DNA of 47,543 nt, from positions 1 through 47,543 of the forward strand of contig CAZUOY010000010.1 of assembly GCA_964622315.1 (NCBI GenBank). The letters are read 5' to 3'. Numbering within the stretch: position 1 is the stretch's first letter; every line of letters begins with the position of its first letter. Positions 23,547 through 30,536 of this stretch are shown here, piece by piece. The notes under the pieces were generated by a model. That model was not told the DNA's origin and made no database searches. It saw only the letters and a program-made list of their open reading frames with translations. Made by a program: the position numbers and the translations under genes. The DNA comes from JAYFNU01 sp964622315 (GTDB lineage: Bacteria; Bacillota; Clostridia; Oscillospirales; Ruminococcaceae).

Positions 23547-25077
23547 TCTTCTTCTCCTTTTCATCTTTTTCGCTTTCCAGCTTTTCGCGAAGCTTTGAAA
23601 TAATTCTGCTTTTGTTTCTAATAAAGCCGTCAGGTACGCTTTCAAGGTACAACAGCGCGTCGCTGATTACCCCCTTTGCGAAAAGGTTATCAAGCGTTCC
23701 CATTTGGGTAAGCTCACTCCAATAAGCGGACGGACCCACCTCAATATTCAGTTCAAGCTCCGCTGGCTTAATACTTTTGAAGTCCACTGTGCCCTCTGTT
23801 AGCCTTCCGTTATCGTCAATGTAGCTCGAAAGCCTTTGCCCATAGTTAGCGCAGATAAGCTCGATAATTATTCGGACATAATCCTCGACAAACTGGTAAA
23901 ACGCAAGTCTTTGAAGCTCAAGCGGAGCGGCGGTTGCCTTTTGAACGGCTATAATTGCCGAGGCGTTCGTCGGGTTCACGTTACCGAGAGCCGCGTCGGA
24001 CGCACCCATAAACTCCTTCGTATAGCTTATTGTCTTATCGACTATCTCTGTTAGCTGTGCGGACATCGCCTCAGCCTTAAAGCTCGTGGCAACCGCTTCG
24101 TTCGGGTTGCCCGCCACACCTATCGCCTCGCCGACCTTGTTGCTCCATTCCTTTATTTTGAGGCGGTCGAAGAACACCTTAGGAAAGGCAAGACTCTCAA
24201 GATTTCGGATAGTCAAAGCCCAAAGCTTATTCACGGCTATCTGGTTCGGGATAAGTCCTGTAATTACGGCTTGCCCGTGGTAGGAGTTTTTGACCCTCTC
24301 CCAGTTCATAAAGCTCAGCGGATATAAGCCATAATCGGTAACAGTTTCAGGGCGCACAACGGCGTTTCGCGTGACCTCGCAAAAGCAGACGCGGCTGTTC
24401 TTTCTGTAGAGCTTAAGAAGCACGGTTGTAAGGTCGTTAGGGCTGTATCCCCGCTCGTTCGAATATAGGTCGCCGCTGTCAGAAATTATCTTCTTTTCGT
24501 CTCCGCCGAATCTTTTGGCACGCTCCTTGACAACAGAGGTCTGCTCCCTTTTTACAATAATAATGTATGGCTGCTTTTGAATGTCGCGCTCGAAGGGGTT
24601 TCCGAAAAGCACCCGTGTGTTGTCGCAAAGCTCCAGCTCAATTTCTCCGCTAACCTTGTTTCTTCCGCCCTTTTCGGGGTTGAAGTACCAGTAAAAACAG
24701 CCGTCTCCGTCAACAACACAGCTTCGCAGAAGCTCTCGCGATAGCGATTTTGCTTTAGTTTTCTCTAAAACTCTCGTCACCTCGTTTTCAAGAAAGCTCG
24801 CCGCGCGCTCCTTTTCGGGCGTCTTGTCGAACGGCTTTATGCTCACCGCGATATCGTCGGAAACCAGCATGGCAACTATATAGCTGCAAACACGCTTAAT
24901 GAAATTTAACACGGGCTTATCAAGGTCAGGCGCGTTTAAGCCCTCCCACTGCCGTCCGAGGTAGAAGTTTTCGTTCTGCTTAACAGTGTCATAAAGCCCG
25001 ATACTGTTGTTATATGCCACACAGTCGTCATACTCTTTGGCTATTATTTCGGGAACTGCAATTTCGTTACCGTTCAT
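23536..25077 (-). CDS. phage portal protein, P22-like
   Basis: Start ATG 25077 (MNGNEIAVPEIIAKEYDDC) with AGAAGG upstream; 513 residues. ENFYLGRQWEG followed by KPVLNFIKRVCSYIVAML is the portal opening of the P22/short-tail group. LSFMNWERVKNSYHGQAVITG, GLIPNQIAVNKLWALTIRN and NPTNASAIIAVQKATAAPLE are typical of the crown-proximal region. The C-terminus is a charged coiled coil (LREKLESEKDEKEKKNE). The dodecameric ring is the vertex through which TerL packages DNA. It follows the small TM protein gene and precedes the zinc-ribbon gene. Confidence 0.85.
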   Translation of the reverse strand: MNGNEIAVPEIIAKEYDDCVAYNNSIGLYDTVKQNENFYLGRQWEGLNAPDLDKPVLNFIKRVCSYIVAMLVSDDIAVSIKPFDKTPEKERAASFLENEVTRVLEKTKAKSLSRELLRSCVVDGDGCFYWYFNPEKGGRNKVSGEIELELCDNTRVLFGNPFERDIQKQPYIIIVKREQTSVVKERAKRFGGDEKKIISDSGDLYSNERGYSPNDLTTVLLKLYRKNSRVCFCEVTRNAVVRPETVTDYGLYPLSFMNWERVKNSYHGQAVITGLIPNQIAVNKLWALTIRNLESLAFPKVFFDRLKIKEWSNKVGEAIGVAGNPNEAVATSFKAEAMSAQLTEIVDKTISYTKEFMGASDAALGNVNPTNASAIIAVQKATAAPLELQRLAFYQFVEDYVRIIIELICANYGQRLSSYIDDNGRLTEGTVDFKSIKPAELELNIEVGPSAYWSELTQMGTLDNLFAKGVISDALLYLESVPDGFIRNKSRIISKLREKLESEKDEKEKKNEM

Positions 25078-25267
25078 CCTTCTGCCCCCTTTCCGTTCCG
25101 TCATACTTCAAAAAGTTAATATACTGCGACAAAAGACCGCTGTTTTCGTAAGCCTCGCTGTTTTCTGTCGCGTCTGTTTTTGAAGGCGCTTTTGCCGTCA
25201 GAAAAACAGTAAGCGCTCCGGCTGAAAGACCCAGCAGGAACGCAAGCAGAAATATTATTGCTTCCAT
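25067..25267 (-). CDS. small single-pass membrane protein of the packaging region
   Basis: 66 residues. One N-terminal hydrophobic helix (~2-26, EAIIFLLAFLLGLSAGALTV) is followed by a polar tail. AAAGGAGAAGAT precedes the ATG and the stop overlaps the portal start. No known family is recognised. It is placed between large terminase and portal. It may be a membrane-linked accessory, but a role is not inferable. Confidence 0.65.
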   Translation of the reverse strand: MEAIIFLLAFLLGLSAGALTVFLTAKAPSKTDATENSEAYENSGLLSQYINFLKYDGTERGQKDER

Positions 25268-25277
25268 ATCTTCTCCT

Positions 25278-26585
25278 TTATAATTTGTAGTTCAAAAGCT
25301 TGCTGAGCGAATCAGGCTCGCTCTCCTCGGTTTTCTCACCTGTTCTTGCGCGCCAGGAGGCAAGAAAATATCTTATTGCGTCGGGCGCGTGTGTAAGCTC
25401 GTGCGGCTCGTGGGCGCAGTCGTTCGGGTTCTTTTCATCACGTAAAATTGCGCCTATCGTCCTAATGGCGTTTTTACAGACGGGAAAGAACACAATTCTT
25501 GATGAAAGCGAACCGAACTCGTCCTCTTGCGGCTTAAGCCACTCCTTCATAACGAGCCAGCCGTTCACCCTGTCGGACGGCGCTTTGGTAAGCTCAAGCC
25601 CGTTTTGAAGAAACAGCTCCGCCGCCGAAATACCGCTCTCCTGCCGTCTGTTCCAAAGGTCGGGCGGTGCAAAATTTAGCTCAGTTTGCTCGCCTTCGCT
25701 GAGAATCCGCTTCGCTACCTCGGAGATTATTAGCCCACTTTCGTAAATCTCTTTATACACGTAAGCCCTGTTCGTCTCGTCAAGCGCGATAAAGAAACCC
25801 GCAAGCATATCCAAACCGTAATCCATAACGAAAAAACGCCGCCACGTAGTCGGTATTTCAAACGAAGCGGTTACATGAAGCCTTTCGCTCCACTCGCTAA
25901 AGTATCTTCCGCTTTCTATATTCCATTCGCCCTCCAACAGCGCCCTGCGGTCACTTTCGCACAGGTTTTCCAGCCTTTTCAGGTAATGCGGGTCGCTTTT
26001 CATCAAAAAATAGTTGTCTCTTATGCCTGCTTTTAAAAATATTCTCGTTCCTGTCGGCGTAGCAAATTCCTTTTCGCTTTCGCCCGCGTCAATGAAGCGC
26101 TTTTTTACCCACTCGTGCCCCAAGCCGCCGGGGTTTGTGGTGCTTTTCACCTGCTTCGGAAAGCTGTTAGCGCCTCGAACGCGCGAGATTAAGTAGGTGT
26201 AAATCTCCTCGGTGAAATGGGTCAGCTCGTCGAAACGAATAACGTCATATTCCGCCGACTGGTAGCGAAGGGCATCCGCCTTGCTGTCGCAGTAGCCGAA
26301 CTCAATCGTGGAACCGTTTGTGAAGGTGCCTACGCGGCGGGAAAGGCAGTAGCTATAAAGGGCTTTCGGGTAAAGGGCAAGCGCGCCGAACACAAGCGTA
26401 CGGTCAAGCTCAACAAAGGTTCGCCGAAGGATAAGCTGACGCGAGCCCGCGTAGCGCAGGGCAAAAAGCATGGCGTCAATTAGCTGTCCGAAGCTTTTTC
26501 CTCCACCCGCCGCGCCGCCGAAAAGCACCTCGTCGCTCTTTGCGTCGATAAACGCCTTTTGGCGACGTGTAATTTTATACGTCAT
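25278..26585 (-). CDS. terL: phage terminase large subunit
   Basis: 435 residues from ATG 26585 (MTYKITRRQKAFIDA), which overlaps the end of the small-subunit gene. ATPase: Walker A GGAAGGGKS (23-31), Walker B YDVIRFDELTHF (~130). Nuclease: RNase H-like domain with FFVMDYGLDMLAGFFIA (first catalytic Asp), and a final acidic pair in HEPHELTHAPDAIRYFL. It pumps DNA into the prohead and cuts it. The type (headful versus site-specific) cannot be read reliably; headful packaging would suit a gene-transfer-like particle. Confidence 0.93.
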   Translation of the reverse strand: MTYKITRRQKAFIDAKSDEVLFGGAAGGGKSFGQLIDAMLFALRYAGSRQLILRRTFVELDRTLVFGALALYPKALYSYCLSRRVGTFTNGSTIEFGYCDSKADALRYQSAEYDVIRFDELTHFTEEIYTYLISRVRGANSFPKQVKSTTNPGGLGHEWVKKRFIDAGESEKEFATPTGTRIFLKAGIRDNYFLMKSDPHYLKRLENLCESDRRALLEGEWNIESGRYFSEWSERLHVTASFEIPTTWRRFFVMDYGLDMLAGFFIALDETNRAYVYKEIYESGLIISEVAKRILSEGEQTELNFAPPDLWNRRQESGISAAELFLQNGLELTKAPSDRVNGWLVMKEWLKPQEDEFGSLSSRIVFFPVCKNAIRTIGAILRDEKNPNDCAHEPHELTHAPDAIRYFLASWRARTGEKTEESEPDSLSKLLNYKL

Positions 26586-26895
26586 CAGATGAATCGGCAA
26601 CGGTTATCTCAATCTTTACCGCCTGCGCCTCCCCCGTTTCTCTCTTTTCTTCTTCCTCCCGTTTCTTTTCCGCCGCGTCAATAATGTATTTTGCCGCCGT
26701 GACGTTACCGTCAATTGCCTCGTATATAAGCGCCATAGCCACCGCTTCGTCGTTTGTTGTATCCTCTCTAAGACACCCACAGCCCGTTCTTTCAGCCAAA
26801 GAAGTTAGTAGCTTCTCGCCGGCGTTTTCCCCAAGTATTCGTATCAGCGCGTCACCCGCCGCGGGCTTGCTCCTTCTTTTCTTCCTTCGCGCCAT
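26575..26895 (-). CDS. probable terminase small subunit
   Basis: 106 residues. A basic N-terminus (MARRKKRRSKPAAG) is followed by helical segments GDALIRILGENAGEKLLTSL and NDEAVAMALIYEAIDGNVTA then AKYIIDAAEKK, and an acidic C-terminus overlapping the terL start. The ALIYEAIDGNVTAAKYII pattern and the position directly before terL suit TerS, which would recognise the DNA to be packaged. No clear HTH is seen, so confidence is moderate. GGAGAGGTGAAGG precedes the ATG. Confidence 0.68.
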   Translation of the reverse strand: MARRKKRRSKPAAGDALIRILGENAGEKLLTSLAERTGCGCLREDTTNDEAVAMALIYEAIDGNVTAAKYIIDAAEKKREEEEKRETGEAQAVKIEITVADSSDDV

Positions 26896-27013
26896 AGCTT
26901 ACCTTCACCTCTCCTTTCATCTCACAGCGAGGCAGAACACAGAACAGCCTTCCGCACTTAAAGTAATTGTTCCATACGCAACGTCTGCAGCGCCGTAGCT
27001 CCTGTTTCGTCAC
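26852..27013 (-). CDS. small cysteine-rich protein at the head of the late operon
   Basis: 53 residues from GTG 27013, seven bases after GGAGG. CRRCVWNNYFKCGRLFCVLPRC contains five cysteines in a pattern that could bind one zinc; the rest is basic and Lys/Glu-rich. Its 3' end overlaps the terminase small-subunit start. It could be a DNA- or RNA-binding accessory, or simply a small zinc-knuckle protein common in phage packaging regions; family not recognised. Confidence 0.65.
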   Translation of the reverse strand: MTKQELRRCRRCVWNNYFKCGRLFCVLPRCEMKGEVKVSYGAKEEKKEQARGG

Positions 27014-27044
27014 CGCCTTTCCTCCTTTCCGCAAAATTTGACGC

Positions 27045-27076
27045 AAAAAGCGCCTCGGTTGTAAGCCGAAGCGCTT
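27045..27076 (-). terminator. intrinsic terminator in the leader of the structural operon
   Basis: Minus-strand RNA forms an 11-bp stem AAGCGCTTCGG/CCGAGGCGCTT (one U-G pair) with a seven-base loop, followed by TTTTT. It lies between the regulator gene (stop 27161) and the first late gene (27013), and downstream of the extended -10 promoter at 27099. Structural genes would need read-through or antitermination. Confidence 0.75.
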
Positions 27077-27098
27077 CTTGCTGTTCTTTCACAATATC

Positions 27099-27130
27099 AT
27101 AATAGCAGGTTATATTCGTACTAAACGTAC
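27099..27130 (-). promoter_or_regulatory. candidate activator-dependent late promoter
   Basis: The minus strand has TGC-TATTAT (27107-27099), an extended -10, with no recognisable -35. The palindromic sequence GTACGTTTAGTAC (27130-27118) occupies the -35 position. The layout suits a promoter switched on by the regulator encoded just upstream. This is inferred from sequence only. Confidence 0.45.
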
Positions 27131-27160
27131 ATTTAAAATATTTTATGTTTTAACTAATTT

Positions 27161-27574
27161 TCATTTATGAGTTTTGTTGTATTTGTCTAAATATCTGTCG
27201 TGTCTTCTTCTGGGAATCTGCTCATCTCTCAAGTCCAAAAGAGTCGCTATCGACTGCCAGCTTCTGCACTTCATATATCTCTCTTTGAAGATTATGCGAA
27301 TATCAGGCTCCTCGATAGTTCTGATAAACTCCTCCAGACGAAGCAGCTCGCAGATGCAGCGTTTCATATTCTCCGCAATTAGCTGCTTTAGGTATGTCAT
27401 CTCGCTCACGTATCTTGCAAAGGTGTCTCCTCCTCCGCCGCCTTGCACCTTTTCCGTCGTGTAGCTTACTCCGCGTGCTTCGAGCATAGGCGCTATACTC
27501 TCCAGCCGCTTTTTTTCCGCAGTGATTTCCAGCTTGAGGTACCTAAGCCTGTTCAATTGCTGTACCGTAATCAT
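27161..27574 (-). CDS. late transcription regulator, ArpU/DUF1492-like
   Basis: 137 residues. The N-terminal half is helical with LRYLKLEITAEKKRLESIAP and a Gly-rich break (GGGGGD, ~46-51). The C-terminal part has the family hallmarks: IRTIEEPDIRIIFKERYMK then CRSWQSIATLLDLRDEQIPR then RRHDRYLDKY, a sigma-70-region-4-like helix-turn-helix. Relatives (ArpU, RinA, DUF1492 proteins) activate late phage operons or staphylococcal packaging genes. It is first in the unit and is followed by a separate promoter and terminator before terS. Its own promoter carries an SOS box, so it likely transmits DNA damage to the structural genes. Confidence 0.82.
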   Translation of the reverse strand: MITVQQLNRLRYLKLEITAEKKRLESIAPMLEARGVSYTTEKVQGGGGGDTFARYVSEMTYLKQLIAENMKRCICELLRLEEFIRTIEEPDIRIIFKERYMKCRSWQSIATLLDLRDEQIPRRRHDRYLDKYNKTHK

Positions 27575-27617
27575 TTCTTTGTCCTTTCATTCTTACAATT
27601 CTTCCCCCTGCGCCTTA

Positions 27618-27665
27618 AGAACATTTGTTCTATTTTTAGTATAGCACTTTCTTTTCCGGTGTCAA
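27618..27665 (-). promoter_or_regulatory. SOS-box promoter of the phage regulator gene
   Basis: Minus strand: TTGACA (27665-27660), 16-base spacer, TATACT (27643-27638), start near 27631. AGAACAAATGTTCT (27631-27618) contains GAAC-AAAT-GTTC, a full match to the Firmicute LexA/DinR box, lying on the start site where bound LexA would block transcription. The leader to the regulator ATG is about 57 bases, with GAAAGGA as ribosome binding site. Confidence 0.82.
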
Positions 27666-27718
27666 TTGTGATTTATGACAATTTAATACATAAAGCTTCG
27701 TCGGCTTTCGGCATTTTC

Positions 27719-27748
27719 TTGACCGCGCCGCATTTAATACTCTATAAT
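27719..27748 (+). promoter_or_regulatory. promoter of the TraX-family gene
   Basis: TTGACC (27719-27724), 18-base spacer, TATAAT (27743-27748), start near 27755. It is divergent from the SOS promoter; the two -35 boxes are about 54 bases apart. Confidence 0.7.
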
Positions 27749-27772
27749 GTAAGAAAAATTTGCGAGGCGCAT

Positions 27773-28516
27773 ATGAACGACTCTGTTAATCTGAATAAGT
27801 CTGGTCTTTCGGGTAACTGCTTAAAGCTAATAGCGGTTTTCGCTATGACAATTGACCATATAGCGTGGGCGTTCGTTCCGACGGCAACGCTTTTAGGTCA
27901 GCTTCTTCATATTGTCGGCAGAATTACCGCACCGATTATGTGCTATTTTATTGCCGTCGGCTTTACGAAAACCCGTAACGTAGGACGCTACCTTTTACGG
28001 CTATTCATCTTCGCCGTTATCTCCCACGTTCCCTATGTTCTTTTTGCTACAGGAAGGCTAAACCTTCTTCACAGCACAAGCATGATATTTTCGCTTTTCA
28101 TCTCCTTGCTTTCGCTCGTATTATATGAGAGCCAGCGTCTTCCCACGTGGCTAAGGAACCTACTTATTGCCGTCTGCTTTATTGTCACCCTTTATTCCGA
28201 CTGGATGGTCCTCGCCGTGGCGTGGACGCTCTGCTTTTATATCAACCGCGACAACAAGAAGGATATGATAACCTGGTTCGTCGTAATTTCCGCCGTAGGC
28301 GCGGCTTATATGGCTGTATCAAGCTATCTTGGAAGCGGGCTTTGGTGGCGCGGCGCGTTCCAGTTCGGCACTCTCCTTGCGCTTCCGCTGATTCTTCTTT
28401 ATAGCGGTGAGCGCGGAAAGCTAAAGCTTCGCTGGTTATTCTACGTCTATTACCCATTGCACCTTGCCGTTCTTGTGCTTGTTCGTTATCTTCTTGTTAA
28501 TTACTATTTTAAATAG
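27773..28516 (+). CDS. TraX family integral membrane protein
   Basis: 247 residues from ATG 27773 (MNDSVNLNKSGLSGNCLKLI). About eight membrane helices. GNCLKLIAVFAMTIDHIAWAF and LHIVGRITAPIMCYFIAVGF are the TraX signature; the C-terminal LFYVYYPLHLAVLVLVRYLL contains the conserved YPLHL. In F plasmid TraX acetylates pilin; chromosomal and phage-borne Firmicute homologues probably acetylate a surface polymer, but this is not established. It is divergent from the phage unit, monocistronic and ends at the hairpin at 28577. It might be a surface-modifying accessory gene. Confidence 0.88.
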   Translation: MNDSVNLNKSGLSGNCLKLIAVFAMTIDHIAWAFVPTATLLGQLLHIVGRITAPIMCYFIAVGFTKTRNVGRYLLRLFIFAVISHVPYVLFATGRLNLLHSTSMIFSLFISLLSLVLYESQRLPTWLRNLLIAVCFIVTLYSDWMVLAVAWTLCFYINRDNKKDMITWFVVISAVGAAYMAVSSYLGSGLWWRGAFQFGTLLALPLILLYSGERGKLKLRWLFYVYYPLHLAVLVLVRYLLVNYYFK

Positions 28517-28576
28517 CTTCGACATTTCCGCTTTTCACCTAACCAACAATAAAAAAATATAAAAGCATAACAAAAA

Positions 28577-28604
28577 CCCCGCGCGTAATCGCGCGGGGGT
28601 TATT
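28577..28604. terminator. bidirectional terminator between TraX gene and glycan operon
   Basis: A 9-bp GC stem CCCCGCGCG/CGCGCGGGG has loop TAAT. TTATTTAT follows on the plus strand, and the minus strand reads GGGGTTTTTG. It closes the TraX transcript and the long glycan operon (last stop 28614). Confidence 0.85.
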
Positions 28605-28613
28605 TATAATGCT

Positions 28614-30536
28614 TTAACCGTTAATAATAAGGGTAAGCTCTGTTCCGAGGGCTGTGCTCGCGCCAGCCTTAAGGTTTGTGCCGATAACACTTCCTACCTC
28701 GTACTTGTCGCTGTACGCGGTAATTTCCGACGTTACCTTAAGCCCCGCCTCCTGTAAAAGCGCCTTCGCTTCCTCAGGTGTTTTACCTGAAACGTCAGGC
28801 ACGGTCACGGTATTCGCCGCGTCAGCCGTTGCGTCGTCGGGCGGCAAGGCTTCTGTCTCTTTCACCGCGAAGGCAGTTATCTCGAAGCCTGTGGCGTTCA
28901 GCATAGCTCCGCCGCTCGTGCCGACAAATGCAATCTTTACGCTGTCGCCCACGTCGGCTATTACAACGCTTTCTCCCACCGACGCCGACACCGCATAATA
29001 GCTCGGCGAGGAATCAAGCTTGACGTAGTAGACGCTGTTACCGTCTATTACAGCGCTCCTTATCTCCTCAATCATACCGTTTACGGTGTTGGAAACCACT
29101 ATCGGCTCCTCGGTTATGCTGTTATCGGAGAGTAGCGTTTGATAGTTAATCTCACATTCCTTTACCGACGCGCCGGTCGCTACTATCTGATAGCTGCTGA
29201 CGTTAACCATGGCGTACATCTTAACAAGCCCCGCGTTATCCTTAAGCGACATAAAATAGGTCGGCTGACCCTGAATGTTCAGTAACAGCGGGAAGGTGGC
29301 GTTATAGCCTAAATGCTGAACCACGCCCTCGGCTGAGGACATAGCGGAGTATTCCTCCGCGCCCGCTATTGGATAGTACTTTGTCTCTTTTGTGCGCTGG
29401 TTTGTTAGGATAAAGCCGACGTTCGACTGGTCGCCGCCTGCAGAGGTCACCCCCGTATACATATAAACGTCGTCTTTAAGTGCGATGTAGTTATAGCCGT
29501 CAGTGGTGACGGTGACGTTCTTCTGTCCGAATATCGAGTTTAGATATCCTTTTGTGTAGGTTCCATAGTAATCATACTGTTCAATTATAAGCTCCGCGGA
29601 ATATACACGGTCTACCCATGTGGGTACGTCCTCGTAGTATTCACACTCGCCCGTCACGGCGTTAACAAGCACAGCGCCGTTAATGTCCTTTCCTCCGAAA
29701 AGGCCTATTCTGTAAACGACTCGCGGGCAAACCCAATACGGCTCGCCGTTCTCGTCTACTTCAAAGGTCGGCGTTTCAAAGATAAATGTCGGGAAATTAA
29801 AGCGCAGGTGTCTCATAAGGTTGCGCCCGAAATGCTCGTCCATAGTGTAGCGCATTCCCTTTTCAAGCCGCACGACTTCAACGTTTTGCGTGACCATATC
29901 AAGACGGATATATGCAGGAATACCGTTATGACGGTTGTTAATCCACTTAATAAAATCGCCGTACAAAAGCGGCGTTACCCGCACGGGGGTATCCTGATAG
30001 TTAATCTGTGTATAGTCGCTCGACACCTCAAACTGGCTTACCATGTCGGAAAGCTCACCAAGCTTCCTGTCTCCGAGCTTTTCCGCGCTTGCGCGGTCAA
30101 GCAAGGGGATTTGGTCAAAGCTTATCTCCTCGACGTCGTTTTCAAAGCTGCCCTCCGTGACCGTAAGAAGGTCGCGGTAAGCACGCGCGCGAAGAAGCTC
30201 GCTGGACAAAATCGTTCCGACTATAATAAAAATCAGAAACAGCGCGCATATAGCGAGCGGCACCTTACAATGATTTTTTACCGATTTGAAGAACTCGTCT
30301 CCGTTCTTTATCTTCCATATACCCGAGGTGATTATCGCCACTACGCAATACACCGCCGATAGGATGAAAAAGAAGAAGTAGAAACCTCTGCTTTGGAAAT
30401 TTAACGCGGGTAACTCAAGATAGAATATCACAAAACCCACTAAGAGGGTTACAAGGATATTTATCAGCGTCTTTTTAACGCCTCCCCAGCTCTTTTCCGT
30501 TACGTCTATTACCTTCTTTTCTTTATTCTGCGCCAT
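28614..30536 (-). CDS. membrane protein with large extracytoplasmic domain and C-terminal PASTA domain
   Basis: 640 residues. Three membrane helices (~25-45, 52-70, 93-112) anchor a ~450-residue external domain with no recognised catalytic motif; it contains several beta segments (VNAVTGECEYYEDVPTWVD, YYGTYTKGYLNSIFGQ). Residues ~575-640 form a PASTA domain (VTVPDVSGKTPEEAKALLQE ... GSVIGTNLKAGA), the fold that binds peptidoglycan or muropeptides in PrkC-type kinases and PBPs. It starts one base upstream of the deoC stop region and is the last gene of the glycan operon. It may link the glycan to the wall or sense it; that is inference. Confidence 0.8.
   Translation of the reverse strand: MAQNKEKKVIDVTEKSWGGVKKTLINILVTLLVGFVIFYLELPALNFQSRGFYFFFFILSAVYCVVAIITSGIWKIKNGDEFFKSVKNHCKVPLAICALFLIFIIVGTILSSELLRARAYRDLLTVTEGSFENDVEEISFDQIPLLDRASAEKLGDRKLGELSDMVSQFEVSSDYTQINYQDTPVRVTPLLYGDFIKWINNRHNGIPAYIRLDMVTQNVEVVRLEKGMRYTMDEHFGRNLMRHLRFNFPTFIFETPTFEVDENGEPYWVCPRVVYRIGLFGGKDINGAVLVNAVTGECEYYEDVPTWVDRVYSAELIIEQYDYYGTYTKGYLNSIFGQKNVTVTTDGYNYIALKDDVYMYTGVTSAGGDQSNVGFILTNQRTKETKYYPIAGAEEYSAMSSAEGVVQHLGYNATFPLLLNIQGQPTYFMSLKDNAGLVKMYAMVNVSSYQIVATGASVKECEINYQTLLSDNSITEEPIVVSNTVNGMIEEIRSAVIDGNSVYYVKLDSSPSYYAVSASVGESVVIADVGDSVKIAFVGTSGGAMLNATGFEITAFAVKETEALPPDDATADAANTVTVPDVSGKTPEEAKALLQEAGLKVTSEITAYSDKYEVGSVIGTNLKAGASTALGTELTLIING

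Larger units (their letters stand above)
15355..27665 (-). mobile_element. phage-derived particle and lysis unit without integration or replication genes
   Basis: A contiguous minus-strand set of 18 genes encodes a late regulator, DNA packaging, head, short-tail, receptor-binding and lysis functions. All reading frames are intact, tightly spaced and mostly preceded by strong ribosome binding sites. Between host genes on both sides (ruvC/tRNA-Val and TraX/glycan operon) there is no integrase, excisionase, CI/Cro-type repressor, replication or recombination gene and no tape-measure gene. The regulator promoter carries an SOS box. This gene content suits a domesticated SOS-inducible particle or gene-transfer-agent-like element; a remnant of a larger prophage is the alternative. 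Confidence 0.8.

Noticed and set aside
27443..27772. longer N-terminus for the TraX-family protein
   Set aside because: The in-frame extension crosses the divergent promoters and overlaps the regulator gene antisense; the family start and the promoter place the ATG at 27773.
14310..28600. attL/attR pair from integration into tRNA-Val
   Set aside because: No repeat of the tRNA 3' end (AACGTCCACCA) was found at the right side of the phage unit or before the glycan operon, and no integrase is present.
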